Source: Pseudomonadota bacterium
GTDB lineage: Bacteria; Pseudomonadota; Alphaproteobacteria; Acetobacterales; Acetobacteraceae
Direction: 5' to 3'
DNA length: 64,000 bases
Assembly: GCA_021805565.1 (NCBI GenBank)
Contig: JAJZFA010000033.1
Location: 62,001 to 126,000, forward strand
The position numbers were made by a program, and so were the translations under genes. Under the pieces are notes generated by a model. It was not told the origin of the DNA. It ran no database searches and saw only the letters and a program-made list of their open reading frames with translations. Shown one piece after another: positions 9,002 to 17,729 of this stretch; the stretch's first letter is position 1; every line of letters begins with the position of its first letter.

Positions 9002-9799
9002 TTATCCGTTAGCACCCGCTACATCGTTCACCGGAACAGTCTCCCGTCCCGTGGCCCCTGTGGACCCCAAGGCCCTTGCGGACCCGTTCCTCAATCCGGC
9101 CAGCCTGCCCGCCTCCACAACGAGCGACTCTGCCAATTTGCCCGTCGCGACAGCGACATGCACTACATAGTCCCGTCCAAAAACACGTCCCAGGGCTTCC
9201 CCGGAGAGCGGTTCGATTACGGTCAAATCCGGGCCGAAACCAGATAGGAAACGAGACCGTTCGGCCTCGCTTCCATCCGAAGCCTGCAGAACCAGCCGGA
9301 ATTTGCCGGTTCTTAATACCTCACGCGCCTTTTCGTAACCCGCCACGGCCTGCCCTGCGCGTCTGGCGAGACCGAGGCAATCGCCGATCCGGCGAACCAA
9401 CGCCGCCTGGAGCCGCTCGGAAAGATCGGGTGGCACCGACACGGAACCGCGCGCGGCCCTGGCAAATGCGCGAACAAGATGGCGTTGGTTGGTGTCGCCT
9501 TGCTTTTTGTTTTCCTGCCCATCGTCCAACGAAGACGCCAAGCTTAACACATCCCCGGACGCGCTCAACCATATTCCCCGGCCGGGCAGCCTTGCAGCCA
9601 GGTCGGGGACGATCTGGCGATCCGGCCCGACGACGAACCGAATCATACGCTCCTTGGGCAGCCGTTCGCGCGTTACGATACAACGACGAAGCGGACCCGT
9701 CTCCGGCTCCGCATCGTCTTCCGTCAGATCTTCGGTAACGGCTGGGCCGGTTTCAGTCGTGACCAGCCTCCCCGGCCGCGGCGGGCTGTGCTTCCCCAT
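9002..9799 (-). CDS. ylxR: YlxR (DUF448) RNA-binding protein with L7Ae-like C-terminal domain
   Basis: A 265-residue protein. The N-terminal YlxR/DUF448 domain is shown by [19 protein letters not shown] and [15 protein letters not shown] (about residues 38-85). The second half ([37 protein letters not shown]) matches the ribosomal L7Ae/L30e-like fold. In bacteria with this layout it is a nucleic-acid-binding protein always found between nusA and infB, with a role in transcription or ribosome assembly that is poorly defined. The ATG at 9799 overlaps the nusA coding end by 47 bases; no ATG or GTG lies closer to the nusA stop, so I keep it, with a nonstandard CTG near 9760 as the alternative. 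Confidence 0.9.
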   Translation of the reverse strand: MGKHSPPRPGRLVTTETGPAVTEDLTEDDAEPETGPLRRCIVTRERLPKERMIRFVVGPDRQIVPDLAARLPGRGIWLSASGDVLSLASSLDDGQENKKQGDTNQRHLVRAFARAARGSVSVPPDLSERLQAALVRRIGDCLGLARRAGQAVAGYEKAREVLRTGKFRLVLQASDGSEAERSRFLSGFGPDLTVIEPLSGEALGRVFGRDYVVHVAVATGKLAESLVVEAGRLAGLRNGSARALGSTGATGRETVPVNDVAGANG

Positions 9800-11291
9800 C
9801 GAACCAATGCGCGCGTGCCGCCATGATCACTTCATTGGCGGCCACCTCGTCCATTTTGTCGGCCCCAACGATTTCCATCAGTTCGTCGGACGCCAGATCG
9901 GCGAGATCGTCGAGCGTTTTCACGCCTTTCTCGCCAAGCGCCACCAGCATCGGCGGCGTAAATGCCTCGAACGACGCGACGTCGTCGGTGACACCCAGTT
10001 CCAGGCGCTTATCGTTCAGCTCATTGTCGCGCTGCGTCAGGAATCCTTCGGCGCGGCGAACCAGTTCCTCGGCGACACTTTCGTCGAAACCCTCGATCGC
10101 GGCGACTTCGTCGATCGGTGTGTAGGCCAGTTCCTCGACAGTGGTGAATCCCTCGGTGACCAGCAGGCCGGCGATCATATCGTCAACGTCCAGCGCCTCG
10201 ACGAACAGGCCCGACCGGCGCCGGAATTCCTCCTGGCGGCGCTCGCTTTCCTCGGCTTCGGTCAGAATGTCGATGTCCCAGCGGGTAAGCTGCGATGCCA
10301 ACCGCACGTTCTGACCGCGACGGCCGATCGCAAGCGACAACTGCTCGTCGGGAACCACCACTTCGACGCGGCCGGCTTCCTCATCCAGCACAACCTTGGT
10401 GACCTCCGCCGGAGCAAGCGCGTTGACGACGAAGGTCGCCGCCTGACTGCTCCAAGGAATGATGTCGATCTTTTCGCCCTGGAGTTCCTGCACCACGGCC
10501 TGGACCCGCGATCCGCGCATACCGACGCAGGCGCCAACCGGATCGATCGACGAGTCGCGGCTGATCACCGCCATCTTGGCCCGGCTGCCCGGATCGCGGG
10601 ACACGGCTTTGATCTCGATAATGCCATCGTAGATTTCCGGCACTTCCTGCGCGAACAGCTTTGCCAGGAACCCCGGATGGGTGCGCGACAAGAAGATTTG
10701 CGGGCCGCGCGGTTCTTCCCGCACATCGTAAATGTAAGCGCGGACGCGATCGCCGTTCCGGAAACTTTCGCGGGCGATCAGTTCGTCGCGGCGCAGCAAG
10801 GCCTCGGCGCGTCCGAGTTCGACCATCAGGTTGCCGTACTCCGTACGTTTCACCACACCGTTGATGATCTCGCCGACGCGGTCCTTGAATTCATCGTATT
10901 GTTTTTTGCGTTCCGATTCGCGGACGCCCTGTACGATGACCTGTTTGGCGGTCTGCGCCGCGATCCGTCCGAAATCGATCGGCGGCAAGGGATCGACGAC
11001 GAAATCGCCCACCTTCTTATCGGGGAACAACTTGGCCGCGTCGGCCTTGGACATCTGGATTTCCTCGATCTCGACCGTCTCGACAATCTCGGTCCAGCGC
11101 GACAGGCGCACTTCCCCGGTTTTGCGATCGATCGTCGCGCGGATATCCTTTTCATGCCCGTATTTGGCCCGTCCAGCCTTTTGGATAGCCTTTTCCAGCG
11201 TATCGAGCACTTCCTCGCGCTCGATACCTTTCTCACGCGCCGCGGTTTCGGCGACCAGCAATAGTTCGGGACGGGCGATAACGGTGTCCAT
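9753..11291 (-). CDS. nusA: Transcription termination/antitermination factor NusA
   Basis: NusA, 512 residues, binds RNA polymerase and nascent RNA to control pausing, termination and antitermination. The order is: N-terminal polymerase-binding domain (ARPELLLVAETAAREKGIEREEVLDTLEKAIQKA at the start), S1 domain (about 135-200), two KH domains (GSRAKMAVISRDSSIDPVGACVGMRGSRVQAVVQELQGEKID and SLAIGRRGQNVRLASQLT), then two C-terminal acidic helix-hairpin-helix repeats. An AGAGG ribosome site precedes the ATG. The 80 bases between rimP and nusA are filled by a 14-bp tandem repeat. Confidence 0.98.
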   Translation of the reverse strand: MDTVIARPELLLVAETAAREKGIEREEVLDTLEKAIQKAGRAKYGHEKDIRATIDRKTGEVRLSRWTEIVETVEIEEIQMSKADAAKLFPDKKVGDFVVDPLPPIDFGRIAAQTAKQVIVQGVRESERKKQYDEFKDRVGEIINGVVKRTEYGNLMVELGRAEALLRRDELIARESFRNGDRVRAYIYDVREEPRGPQIFLSRTHPGFLAKLFAQEVPEIYDGIIEIKAVSRDPGSRAKMAVISRDSSIDPVGACVGMRGSRVQAVVQELQGEKIDIIPWSSQAATFVVNALAPAEVTKVVLDEEAGRVEVVVPDEQLSLAIGRRGQNVRLASQLTRWDIDILTEAEESERRQEEFRRRSGLFVEALDVDDMIAGLLVTEGFTTVEELAYTPIDEVAAIEGFDESVAEELVRRAEGFLTQRDNELNDKRLELGVTDDVASFEAFTPPMLVALGEKGVKTLDDLADLASDELMEIVGADKMDEVAANEVIMAARAHWFDGEAQPAAAGEAGHD

Positions 11292-11314
11292 GGCGACCTC
11301 TGTGAGTACGTCCG

Positions 11315-11384
11315 CGGTTAGCTTGGCGGGGTTAGCTTGGCGGGGTTAGCTTAGCGGGGTTAGCTTAGCGGGGTTAGTTTGGCC
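11315..11384. repeat. Five tandem 14-bp units between rimP and nusA
   Basis: Five consecutive 14-base units read on the plus strand as GGGTTAGCTTGGCG with small variations: 11315-11328 (first base C), 11329-11342, 11343-11356 and 11357-11370 (TTAGCG ending), and 11371-11384 (GTTTGGCC ending). The last unit contains the rimP stop codon (TAA at 11376-11374 on the minus strand) and every unit carries the same TAA, so the array may have grown by duplication of the stop region. It fills almost the whole rimP-nusA spacer and could change spacing or RNA structure between the two cistrons. Confidence 0.9.
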
Positions 11385-11895
11385 GCGGCGGCGACGCCGT
11401 GGCTTCGATCAAGGCGTCGGTCAAGACCAGTTTCGCACGCCTGATGTCGGGATGGCGAATTTCGACTTCCAGCCCGCCATCCAAACGCATCCGGGCGGCG
11501 GATTCGTCGGCACCCAGAACGACGCCGGCGAATCGCTTGCGGCCATTTTGCGGAAAAAATGTTTCGACGCGGGCGAGATGGCCGGCGAAGCGATTCCAAT
11601 CCTTCACGCGGGTCAGCGGCCGGTCGATCCCGGCGGAACTGACTTCCAGTGTCCAGGCGCCTGGAATCGGGTCATCGACATCGATAGCAACGCTGACGTC
11701 GTGGCTGATCTGAGTGCAATCTTCCACCGAAATCTGCGATCCATCGGCGCGATCCGCCATGATCTGCACGGTCGGGCGCTCACGGCCCAGGACGACGATA
11801 CGCACAAGCTCGAAACCTAGTAGCTCGAGGCGCGGCGCGATCATCGCGGCCAGCTTGCCCTCCAAGGTCGTGGATGTCGGCTCGTTTTCGTCCAA
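11374..11895 (-). CDS. rimP: Ribosome maturation factor RimP
   Basis: RimP binds free 30S subunits and is needed for their maturation. The protein shows the family segments [18 protein letters not shown] near the N-terminus, [45 protein letters not shown] in the centre, and the C-terminal Sm-like domain. TTG at 11895 is the likely start, giving 173 residues; it lies just after the leader terminator, with a GGGG run eight bases upstream. The longer open frame starting at 12006 would include the leader hairpin as coding sequence (Cys/Arg-rich, unlike any RimP), so it was rejected. First gene of the nusA-infB operon. Confidence 0.93.
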   Translation of the reverse strand: MDENEPTSTTLEGKLAAMIAPRLELLGFELVRIVVLGRERPTVQIMADRADGSQISVEDCTQISHDVSVAIDVDDPIPGAWTLEVSSAGIDRPLTRVKDWNRFAGHLARVETFFPQNGRKRFAGVVLGADESAARMRLDGGLEVEIRHPDIRRAKLVLTDALIEATASPPRPN

Positions 11896-11904
11896 ACGTT
11901 TGGC

Positions 11905-11990
11905 CCCAAAACAAAAAGAGGCGGCCCGCGAAGGCCACCCCCCGTAACAGCGGAGAATGATTTCGACATGACGTAGCAAGTGACCGCCCC
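11905..11990 (-). ncRNA. rimP leader RNA (putative attenuator)
   Basis: The region just 5' of rimP on the minus strand ends in a rho-independent terminator followed at once by the rimP start. This arrangement, at this operon, in this class, fits the alphaproteobacterial rimP leader family, a proposed cis-acting attenuator of the rimP-nusA-infB operon. The 5' limit is an estimate. A covariance-model search would confirm it. What is directly seen is the terminator hairpin and its position; the family name is from memory. Confidence 0.7.
11908..11940 (-). terminator. Intrinsic terminator in the rimP leader
   Basis: On the minus strand GGTGGCC (11939-11933) pairs with GGCCGCC (11926-11920) around a six-base loop, followed directly by TCTTTTTGTTTT (11919-11908). 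This is a textbook rho-independent terminator, placed 13 bases before the rimP TTG start, so it can only act as an attenuator for the operon. Confidence 0.85.
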
Positions 11991-12040
11991 GATTGCAAGG
12001 CTTCAAACCTTGTTAACCTTTTTCGGTCAGTCTGGGGTGC

Positions 12041-13183
12041 ATGAAACGGTTGGAATGCCTCGATGGCCTGCGCGGCCTGTTGGCACTGTATGTCATGCTG
12101 GGGCATATGGCCCCGTTCGCCGCGTTGCCAGGCTGGATGCAGAACGCGGTGTCCCATGGCGGGGCCGCTGTCGATGTGTTTTTCATGCTCAGCGGGCTGG
12201 TCATCGCCCAGTCGCTGCTGGGTTTCGGCGGCCAGGCTACGCCGTTCCTGATCGCCCGCGCAGCGCGGATATTTCCTGTGTTCCTGCCGGTTTTCGCGCT
12301 GGCCGTTGCCGTGGAACCATGGTCCTGCGGCTTTGAGCGCATGCCCTGGGTCGGCCCCGACAGCGCGGCTCGGGCAATCTGCGCGACGATCTGGCCGCGC
12401 GGTTGGCTGGCGGAGATACTGGCGCACCTGTCGATGACGCACGGCCTGTTTCCCAACGGAATCCTGCCGGATATTTGGATCAGCTTCCTGGGCGCCGCCT
12501 GGAGTCTTTCGGCCGAATGGCAATTCTACTGCGTGGCGTTGCTGGCGTCCGGCGGCAGCCGGCGGTTATGCGGCGTTCTGCTTGGTTTGGCGGCCGCGGG
12601 CGCCGTCTGGCACCTGACCGCTCCGGAAGCATGGCAGTTCAGCCGGGCGTTCCTGCCGAACAAGGCCCATTTCTTCGCGCTGGGTGTGGCCAGCGTGCCA
12701 CTGGTGCGCGGCGATAAGGGCGCGGTTGGCGAATATATTTGGGTTCTGGCGGCCTGCGTGGCGATCTGTGCGCTGCAGAATTCGCCAGGAAAGCTGCTGC
12801 CGCCGGCTGTCTGGACGGTGTGTCTGGGTGCGCAGCTGCGGCCCGGTCCGGCGGGATGGGTGCTGCGAAATGCGCTTGTCCGCTATCTTGGAGCGATTTC
12901 GTACTGCCTCTATCTGGTCAACGAACCGATTCACAAGCTGGAGGTAATCGCACTGAGCCGGCTGGCGGACGGGAACCCTGCGTTGTTTACGGCGCTGTGG
13001 GTTCCAATCGCGATTGGCTTGCCGATTCTGGCGGCGATATGGCTGCATGCCAAGGTGGAGGCGCCTGCGTTGCGGTGGGGCCGTGCGCTGGCCGGCCGGC
13101 CGGGCGACCGCCGCCCCCCTGCCGGGGCGACCCAGCAGGTCCGGACGGGGTTGGCCCCCGGAAAGCCGGCGGGTTTCATCTAA
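12041..13183 (+). CDS. Acyltransferase 3 family membrane protein (OafA/NodX-like)
   Basis: A 380-residue multi-pass membrane acyltransferase. The N-terminus LECLDGLRGLLALYVMLGH carries the family Arg and His (DGLRG...GH) that are needed for acyl transfer, followed by GGAAVDVFFMLSGLVIAQSL. About ten hydrophobic segments follow, ending in ISYCLYLVNEPIHKLE, another family hallmark. Members transfer acetyl or other acyl groups to sugars of O-antigen, exopolysaccharide or peptidoglycan at the inner membrane. Convergent with serA; no obvious partner gene. The acceptor glycan is unknown. Confidence 0.88.
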   Translation: MKRLECLDGLRGLLALYVMLGHMAPFAALPGWMQNAVSHGGAAVDVFFMLSGLVIAQSLLGFGGQATPFLIARAARIFPVFLPVFALAVAVEPWSCGFERMPWVGPDSAARAICATIWPRGWLAEILAHLSMTHGLFPNGILPDIWISFLGAAWSLSAEWQFYCVALLASGGSRRLCGVLLGLAAAGAVWHLTAPEAWQFSRAFLPNKAHFFALGVASVPLVRGDKGAVGEYIWVLAACVAICALQNSPGKLLPPAVWTVCLGAQLRPGPAGWVLRNALVRYLGAISYCLYLVNEPIHKLEVIALSRLADGNPALFTALWVPIAIGLPILAAIWLHAKVEAPALRWGRALAGRPGDRRPPAGATQQVRTGLAPGKPAGFI

Positions 13184-13234
13184 ACGTCCGCCTGACCAGA
13201 AGCCTGGGCTAACCGGCAGGCGCGCGTTTGTCCG

Positions 13235-14821
13235 CTAAAACGCAAGCGCCGTCGTCTGCACCACCAATGGCAGGGTCCGGACCATCGCCAGCACTTCCTC
13301 CGGCACCGGTTCATCGACAGAGACAAGGCAAATCGCATCCCCGCCCTGATCCGCCCGACCCAAGTGGAACGTCGCGATGTTGATCCCCGCCCCGGCCAAA
13401 GTGGCTCCGAACCGACCGATGAATCCGGGTTTATCCTGGTTCGTCACATACAGCATGTGCGGCGCGAAATCGGCTTCCACCTTGATGCCCTTGATCTCGA
13501 CGATGCGTGGCCGCGACCCGGCGAACAGAGTGCCCGCGACAGACCGCACCAGCCCGGCGGTATGGACCGTGACCCGCACCATCGTCAGGTATTCGCTGGG
13601 CCGGTCGTGCACGGTTTCCGCCACGTCGATGCCGTGATCGCGCGCCGCGACCGAGGCGTTGACCATGTTGACGCCTTCCATCAGCGGCGACATCAGGCCG
13701 GCGAGCAACGCCGCCGTCAGCGGCCGCGTATTCAGTCCGGCGGCCTGGCCTTCGTATTCGATGGACACCTTCTGGATCGCCCCTTCCCGCGCCTGGGTCA
13801 GTTGACCGGCGAAGGCACCGAGCAGGCGGCAGAGTTCTAGGTAGGGTTTGAGACGGGGGGCATCCTCGGCGGAAACCGACGCCATGTTGATCGCGTTCGT
13901 TACGGCGCCCGTCAGCAGGAAATCGCTCATTTGCTCCGCCACCTGAAGGGCGACGTTTTCCTGCGCCTCGGCCGTGGCGGCGCCAAGATGCGGGGTGCAG
14001 ACGACGTTCTCCAGGCCGAACAGGGGCGAGTCCGTGGCCGGTTCGGATTCGAACACATCAAGCGCGGCACCGGCGACGTGCCCGGATTTAATCGCGTCGG
14101 CCAACGCGGACTCATCGATCAGGCCGCCACGGGCACAATTGACGATGCGGACGCCCTTTTTCGTCCTCGCCAGGGCTTCGCGCGACAGGATGTTCCGGGT
14201 GGCGTCGGTCAACGGTGTGTGCAGCGTAATGAAATCGGCGCGTGCCAGCAGCGTATCGAGATCGGCTTTCTCCACACCCAGTTCCAGCGCCTTCTTGTCG
14301 GACAGGTAGGGATCATAGGCCAGTACACGCATTTTCAGCCCCAGCGCCCGATCGGCGACGATGGAACCGATGTTGCCGCAGCCGATCAGGCCCAGCGTCT
14401 TGGCGGTCAGTTCGACCCCCATGAAGCGGTTCTTTTCCCACTTGCCGGCCTTGGTGGAGATCGTCGCCTCGGGGATTTGCCGGGCCAGGGCGAACATCAT
14501 GGCAATGGCGTGTTCGGCGGTGGTGATGGTGTTGCCGTGCGGCGTGTTCATGACCACGACGCCACGCGCGGTGGCCGACCGGATATCGACGTTATCGACG
14601 CCGATTCCGGCCCGTCCGACTACCTTCAGCCGGGTTGCGGCCTCGAGAAGTTCCTTCGTTACCTTGGTGGCGGATCGGATGGCCAAACCGTCGTAATCGC
14701 CGATGATGGCGCGCAAATCGGCGGGCGACAGGCCGGTTTTCAGATCGACCTGAATACCGCGACGCTTGAAAATTTCGACAGCGGCGGCCGACAGCTTATC
14801 GCTGATCAATACCTTTGGCAT
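13235..14821 (-). CDS. serA: D-3-phosphoglycerate dehydrogenase
   Basis: SerA, 528 residues, the long three-domain form. It oxidises 3-phosphoglycerate to 3-phosphohydroxypyruvate with NAD+, the first step of serine synthesis. The start MPKVLISDKLSAAAVEIFKRRG is canonical; the NAD-binding motif is GLIGCGNIGSIVADRA (about residues 146-161); the catalytic Arg, Glu and His are in NCARGGLIDE, the following helix and TPHLGAAT. The intervening-subunit domain is followed by a C-terminal ACT domain (MLYVTNQDKPGFIGRFGATLAGAGINIATFHLGR) that mediates serine feedback in the family. An AAGGAC ribosome site lies between the serC stop and this ATG. Confidence 0.97.
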   Translation of the reverse strand: MPKVLISDKLSAAAVEIFKRRGIQVDLKTGLSPADLRAIIGDYDGLAIRSATKVTKELLEAATRLKVVGRAGIGVDNVDIRSATARGVVVMNTPHGNTITTAEHAIAMMFALARQIPEATISTKAGKWEKNRFMGVELTAKTLGLIGCGNIGSIVADRALGLKMRVLAYDPYLSDKKALELGVEKADLDTLLARADFITLHTPLTDATRNILSREALARTKKGVRIVNCARGGLIDESALADAIKSGHVAGAALDVFESEPATDSPLFGLENVVCTPHLGAATAEAQENVALQVAEQMSDFLLTGAVTNAINMASVSAEDAPRLKPYLELCRLLGAFAGQLTQAREGAIQKVSIEYEGQAAGLNTRPLTAALLAGLMSPLMEGVNMVNASVAARDHGIDVAETVHDRPSEYLTMVRVTVHTAGLVRSVAGTLFAGSRPRIVEIKGIKVEADFAPHMLYVTNQDKPGFIGRFGATLAGAGINIATFHLGRADQGGDAICLVSVDEPVPEEVLAMVRTLPLVVQTTALAF

Positions 14822-14834
14822 TGGAATGTCCTTA

Positions 14835-16007
14835 TTAGGCAGGAATGAACGACCCGGCGACCTGGGCAGCGGCCCAGTCGAGCCAGGGCAAAAGCGCCCG
14901 GATATCGGCCGTTTCCACGGTAGCACCGGCCCAAATGCGCAGCCCCGGCGGCGCATCGCGGTATGCGGCAATATCGTAAGCCACGCCTTGCTTTTCCAGC
15001 AGCGATGCCAGTTGCTTCGCCGCCTTCGCCTGGCCATCGGCGGGCAGCGCGGTAAACCAGGGGCCCTTGATCGTCAGGCAGATCGAAGTGTGCGACCGGA
15101 TCGTTGCGTCTTCCGCCAAAAAAGCCGCCCAATCGCTGTTGGCCGCCCAGGCGGCAACGGCGGCGAGATTAGCTTCCGACCGAGCGATCAGGGCGGGCAG
15201 GCCGCCGATGCGTTCTGCCCAGCGCAGGCCATCCAGCGCGTCTTCCACACACAGCATCGACGGCGTGTTGATCGTTTCACCCTTGAACACGCCTTCGTTG
15301 ATTTTGCCCTTTGCGGTCAGGCGGAAGATTTTTGGCAACGGCCACGCCGGCGTGTAGGTTTCAAGCCGTTCCACGGCGCGCGGCGACAGTGCCAGCATGC
15401 CGTGCGCGGCTTCGCCGCCCAGCACCTTCTGCCAGGACCATGTGACCACATCCAGTTTATCCCACGGCAGCGCCATGGCGAAAGCGGCCGAGGTGGCATC
15501 GCAAATCGCAAGACCCTGGCGATCCGCCGCGATCCAATCGGCATCCGGCACGCGCACGCCCGAGGTTGTGCCGTTCCAGGTAAACACCACGTCCCTGGCG
15601 GGATCGACCGAGGCCAGATCGGGCAATTCTCCGTATGGCGCGGTCAGCACACGCGCATCTGGAAGCTTCAGGTGTTTGACGATATCGGTCGCCCAGCCCT
15701 CGCCGAAACTTTCGAATGTAACAATATCGGTACCACGCGCACCCAACAACGACCAAAGTGCCATCTCGACGGCGCCTGTGTCGGATGCCGGAACGATTCC
15801 GAGACGCCAATCCTCGGGCATGCCGAGGATGGAGCGGGACAGCGAAATGACTTCCGCCAGCCGGGCTTTGGGTTCGGCGGCGCGATGGCTGCGACCGAGA
15901 AACGCGCCCGATAGCGCATCCAACGTAAACCCGGGACGTTTGGCACAGGGGCCGGACGAAAAATTAGGATTGGACGGACGAATGTCCGGCATGACGGCGT
16001 TTGCCAT
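14835..16007 (-). CDS. serC: Phosphoserine aminotransferase
   Basis: SerC, 390 residues, a PLP enzyme converting 3-phosphohydroxypyruvate plus glutamate to phosphoserine. Signature: [15 protein letters not shown] at the N-terminus, typical of the alphaproteobacterial long form; [48 protein letters not shown]; and the PLP lysine in [11 protein letters not shown]. The last 13 bases before serA hold its ribosome site. The gene is preceded by a terminator-bearing leader, suggesting attenuation control of serC-serA. Confidence 0.96.
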   Translation of the reverse strand: MANAVMPDIRPSNPNFSSGPCAKRPGFTLDALSGAFLGRSHRAAEPKARLAEVISLSRSILGMPEDWRLGIVPASDTGAVEMALWSLLGARGTDIVTFESFGEGWATDIVKHLKLPDARVLTAPYGELPDLASVDPARDVVFTWNGTTSGVRVPDADWIAADRQGLAICDATSAAFAMALPWDKLDVVTWSWQKVLGGEAAHGMLALSPRAVERLETYTPAWPLPKIFRLTAKGKINEGVFKGETINTPSMLCVEDALDGLRWAERIGGLPALIARSEANLAAVAAWAANSDWAAFLAEDATIRSHTSICLTIKGPWFTALPADGQAKAAKQLASLLEKQGVAYDIAAYRDAPPGLRIWAGATVETADIRALLPWLDWAAAQVAGSFIPA

Positions 16008-16018
16008 TGCGGTTCTCC

Positions 16019-16090
16019 CTCACAGAAGAAAAGCGCCCCGGTGGGGGGGCGTGACCCGCTGCGGCCAATAGGCGGGTGCCTCGCATCCGT
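16019..16090 (-). ncRNA. serC leader RNA (putative attenuator)
   Basis: Upstream of serC on the minus strand two hairpins follow each other: ACCCGC (16077-16072) with GCGGGT (16059-16054), then CGCCCC (16051-16046) with GGGGCG (16039-16034). The second is followed by a T-rich stretch just before the serC ribosome site. This matches the arrangement of the alphaproteobacterial serC leader, a proposed attenuator of serine synthesis. The GC-rich arms of the two hairpins share sequence character and could form alternative pairings. The 5' boundary is approximate; the family assignment is from memory. Confidence 0.68.
16026..16051 (-). terminator. Intrinsic terminator in the serC leader
   Basis: A six-base-pair all-GC stem (16051-16046 with 16039-16034, minus strand) with a CCCACC loop is followed by CTTTTCTT (16033-16026). 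It sits 20 bases before the serC ATG at 16007, so it acts within the serC transcript leader. Confidence 0.75.
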
Positions 16091-16333
16091 CAACAGAATT
16101 TCGGTGCGATCGCACCCAGCCCGGCAGACGGCCGACAATTTTCACCAACCGGTCATCGCCCGCCGGGGCGATCGCAAGGCGGACGGCCAGGTTCCGGCCG
16201 CTCGGCTGCGCGATGCGATGGCGGCCGTTTTCGATCGGGCGGCATTGGTGGCCAGCACCGACACGGCGCAGCACAAGCCTGCAACGCGGGCCGTGCTGGC
16301 GCGTTAACCGCCAAACCCAGGAGTCACCGCATC

Positions 16334-16621
16334 ATGCCTCGCGTTTTTTTGCTGATTGCCTCGGTTGTCCTTACCGCCCCGGCGTTCGCACAGACTGCTC
16401 GGCCCGCCAACCCGGCCGTCCCAATGGAGGCACCGCCGGACGCGCCGCCCGAAAAGATGGCGCCGATGAATGGCCAGATTCCGCCGGATAAAACGACGCT
16501 GACGCCGCCGGATGTCGATCCCGGCATGGCGGTCGCCCCGCCGCGGACGGGCGGTTCTGGAATGTCGGTAGCTCCGCCGCCTGGACAGGCCGGCGGGCGT
16601 TCATCGGCCGTGCCTAAATAA
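16334..16621 (+). CDS. Small proline-rich secreted protein, function unknown
   Basis: A 95-residue protein. Residues 1-20 (PRVFLLIASVVLTAPAFAQ after Met) form a clear Sec signal peptide with an AFA-Q cleavage site. The mature part is low-complexity and rich in Pro, Ala and Met (repeated PPD, APP and GMxVAPP blocks), likely disordered in the periplasm. An AGGAGT ribosome site precedes the ATG at 16334; a longer frame from 16076 would run through the serC leader and was rejected. The stop overlaps the convergent DegT gene by eight bases. I do not recognise a family. Confidence 0.7.
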   Translation: MPRVFLLIASVVLTAPAFAQTARPANPAVPMEAPPDAPPEKMAPMNGQIPPDKTTLTPPDVDPGMAVAPPRTGGSGMSVAPPPGQAGGRSSAVPK

Positions 16622-17729
16622 TGGCTTTCAGTGCCGCGCAAACCGTATCCACCTCAGCTGGTTTCAGTTCTGGGTACAACGGCAAGCTAAGAATTTCCTT
16701 GGCCGCGCGCTCGGTTTCCGGGCAACCGTCAGGACCGAGGGCAACCCGGCCCAGATAGGCGGGCTGCAGGTGAACCGGCACGGGATAATGGATACCAGTA
16801 CCGATGCCGGCGGCTTTCAGTCCGGCCTGGACCCTGTCGCGTTCCGCCGATCGTGTTACGTACAGGTGAAACACGTGGCCGGTGTCCGCGCGTTGCCGGG
16901 GCGGGTGCAATCGCCCGCCCGCCAACACAGCGGTATAAGCGCCGGCGATGGCCGCGCGGCGTGCGTTCTGGCTGTCAAGATACGGCAATTTGGCGCGCAG
17001 AATGGCCGCCTGAACCTCATCCAGGCGGCTATTCACGCCGGTTTCTTCGCTGATGTAATGTTTATGCCAGCCATATTGCCGCAAGGCGCCAATGCGTTCG
17101 GCCAGCGCGGCATCGCTGACCGCGACCGCCCCGCCATCGCCCAGGGCGCCAAGGTTTTTGGTCGGGTAGAAGCTGAATGTGGCCGCATCGCCGAAGGTGC
17201 CAACACGCTGTCCGTGTAAGCGGGCCCCGTGCGCCTGGGCGCAATCCTCGATCAGAACCGCGCCGAACGTGCGGCACAGCGGCAGTATCCGATCGAGATC
17301 GGCCGGCTGCCCGTATAAATGCACGGCCACGACCGCCTTGATGGGCGGCAGGCCAAATGGCGGATCGCGTAACACGCGGCCCAAAGCGTCCGGGTCCATG
17401 GTGTAATGAACCGGATCGATATCGATCAGCAGCGGCGTCGCGCCGGTCATTTCGATCGCGGAAACCGTTGCGACAGCGGTATGGGACACCGTGACGACGG
17501 TGCATCCCGGACCGATGCCAAGACCGCGCAGCGCCAGGGCGATCGCGTCTGTGCCGTTGCCGCAGCCGATCACGGCCGGCACACCGATCCAGGCAGCGAA
17601 TTCGGCTTCGAAGGCCCGCAATTCGTTGCCGAGGATGTACCAGCCGGACGACAGCACACGCGCGACGGCTTCGTCGATCTCAGGCTTCAACGCACGATAG
17701 CCGGCGCCAGGATTTGCCTGCGGGATCAT
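16614..17729 (-). CDS. DegT/DnrJ/EryC1/StrS family sugar aminotransferase
   Basis: A 371-residue PLP-dependent aminotransferase of the nucleotide-sugar type. Seen: IGCGNGTDAIALALRGLGIGPG (substrate/PLP phosphate region), LIEDCAQAHGA with the PLP-ring Asp, and the Schiff-base lysine in FSFYPTKNLGALGDGG. The family transaminates keto sugars to amino sugars for surface glycans. The ATG at 17729 overlaps the epimerase stop as ATGA, so this start was chosen over 17759. It forms a two-gene unit with the upstream NAD-dependent epimerase, which may supply its sugar substrate. Confidence 0.92.
   Translation of the reverse strand: MIPQANPGAGYRALKPEIDEAVARVLSSGWYILGNELRAFEAEFAAWIGVPAVIGCGNGTDAIALALRGLGIGPGCTVVTVSHTAVATVSAIEMTGATPLLIDIDPVHYTMDPDALGRVLRDPPFGLPPIKAVVAVHLYGQPADLDRILPLCRTFGAVLIEDCAQAHGARLHGQRVGTFGDAATFSFYPTKNLGALGDGGAVAVSDAALAERIGALRQYGWHKHYISEETGVNSRLDEVQAAILRAKLPYLDSQNARRAAIAGAYTAVLAGGRLHPPRQRADTGHVFHLYVTRSAERDRVQAGLKAAGIGTGIHYPVPVHLQPAYLGRVALGPDGCPETERAAKEILSLPLYPELKPAEVDTVCAALKAII

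Noticed and set aside
9489-11264. 591-codon plus-strand open frame opposite nusA and ylxR
   Set aside because: Codon mirror of a certain minus-strand gene in GC-rich DNA; Gln/His/Arg-rich product without homology.
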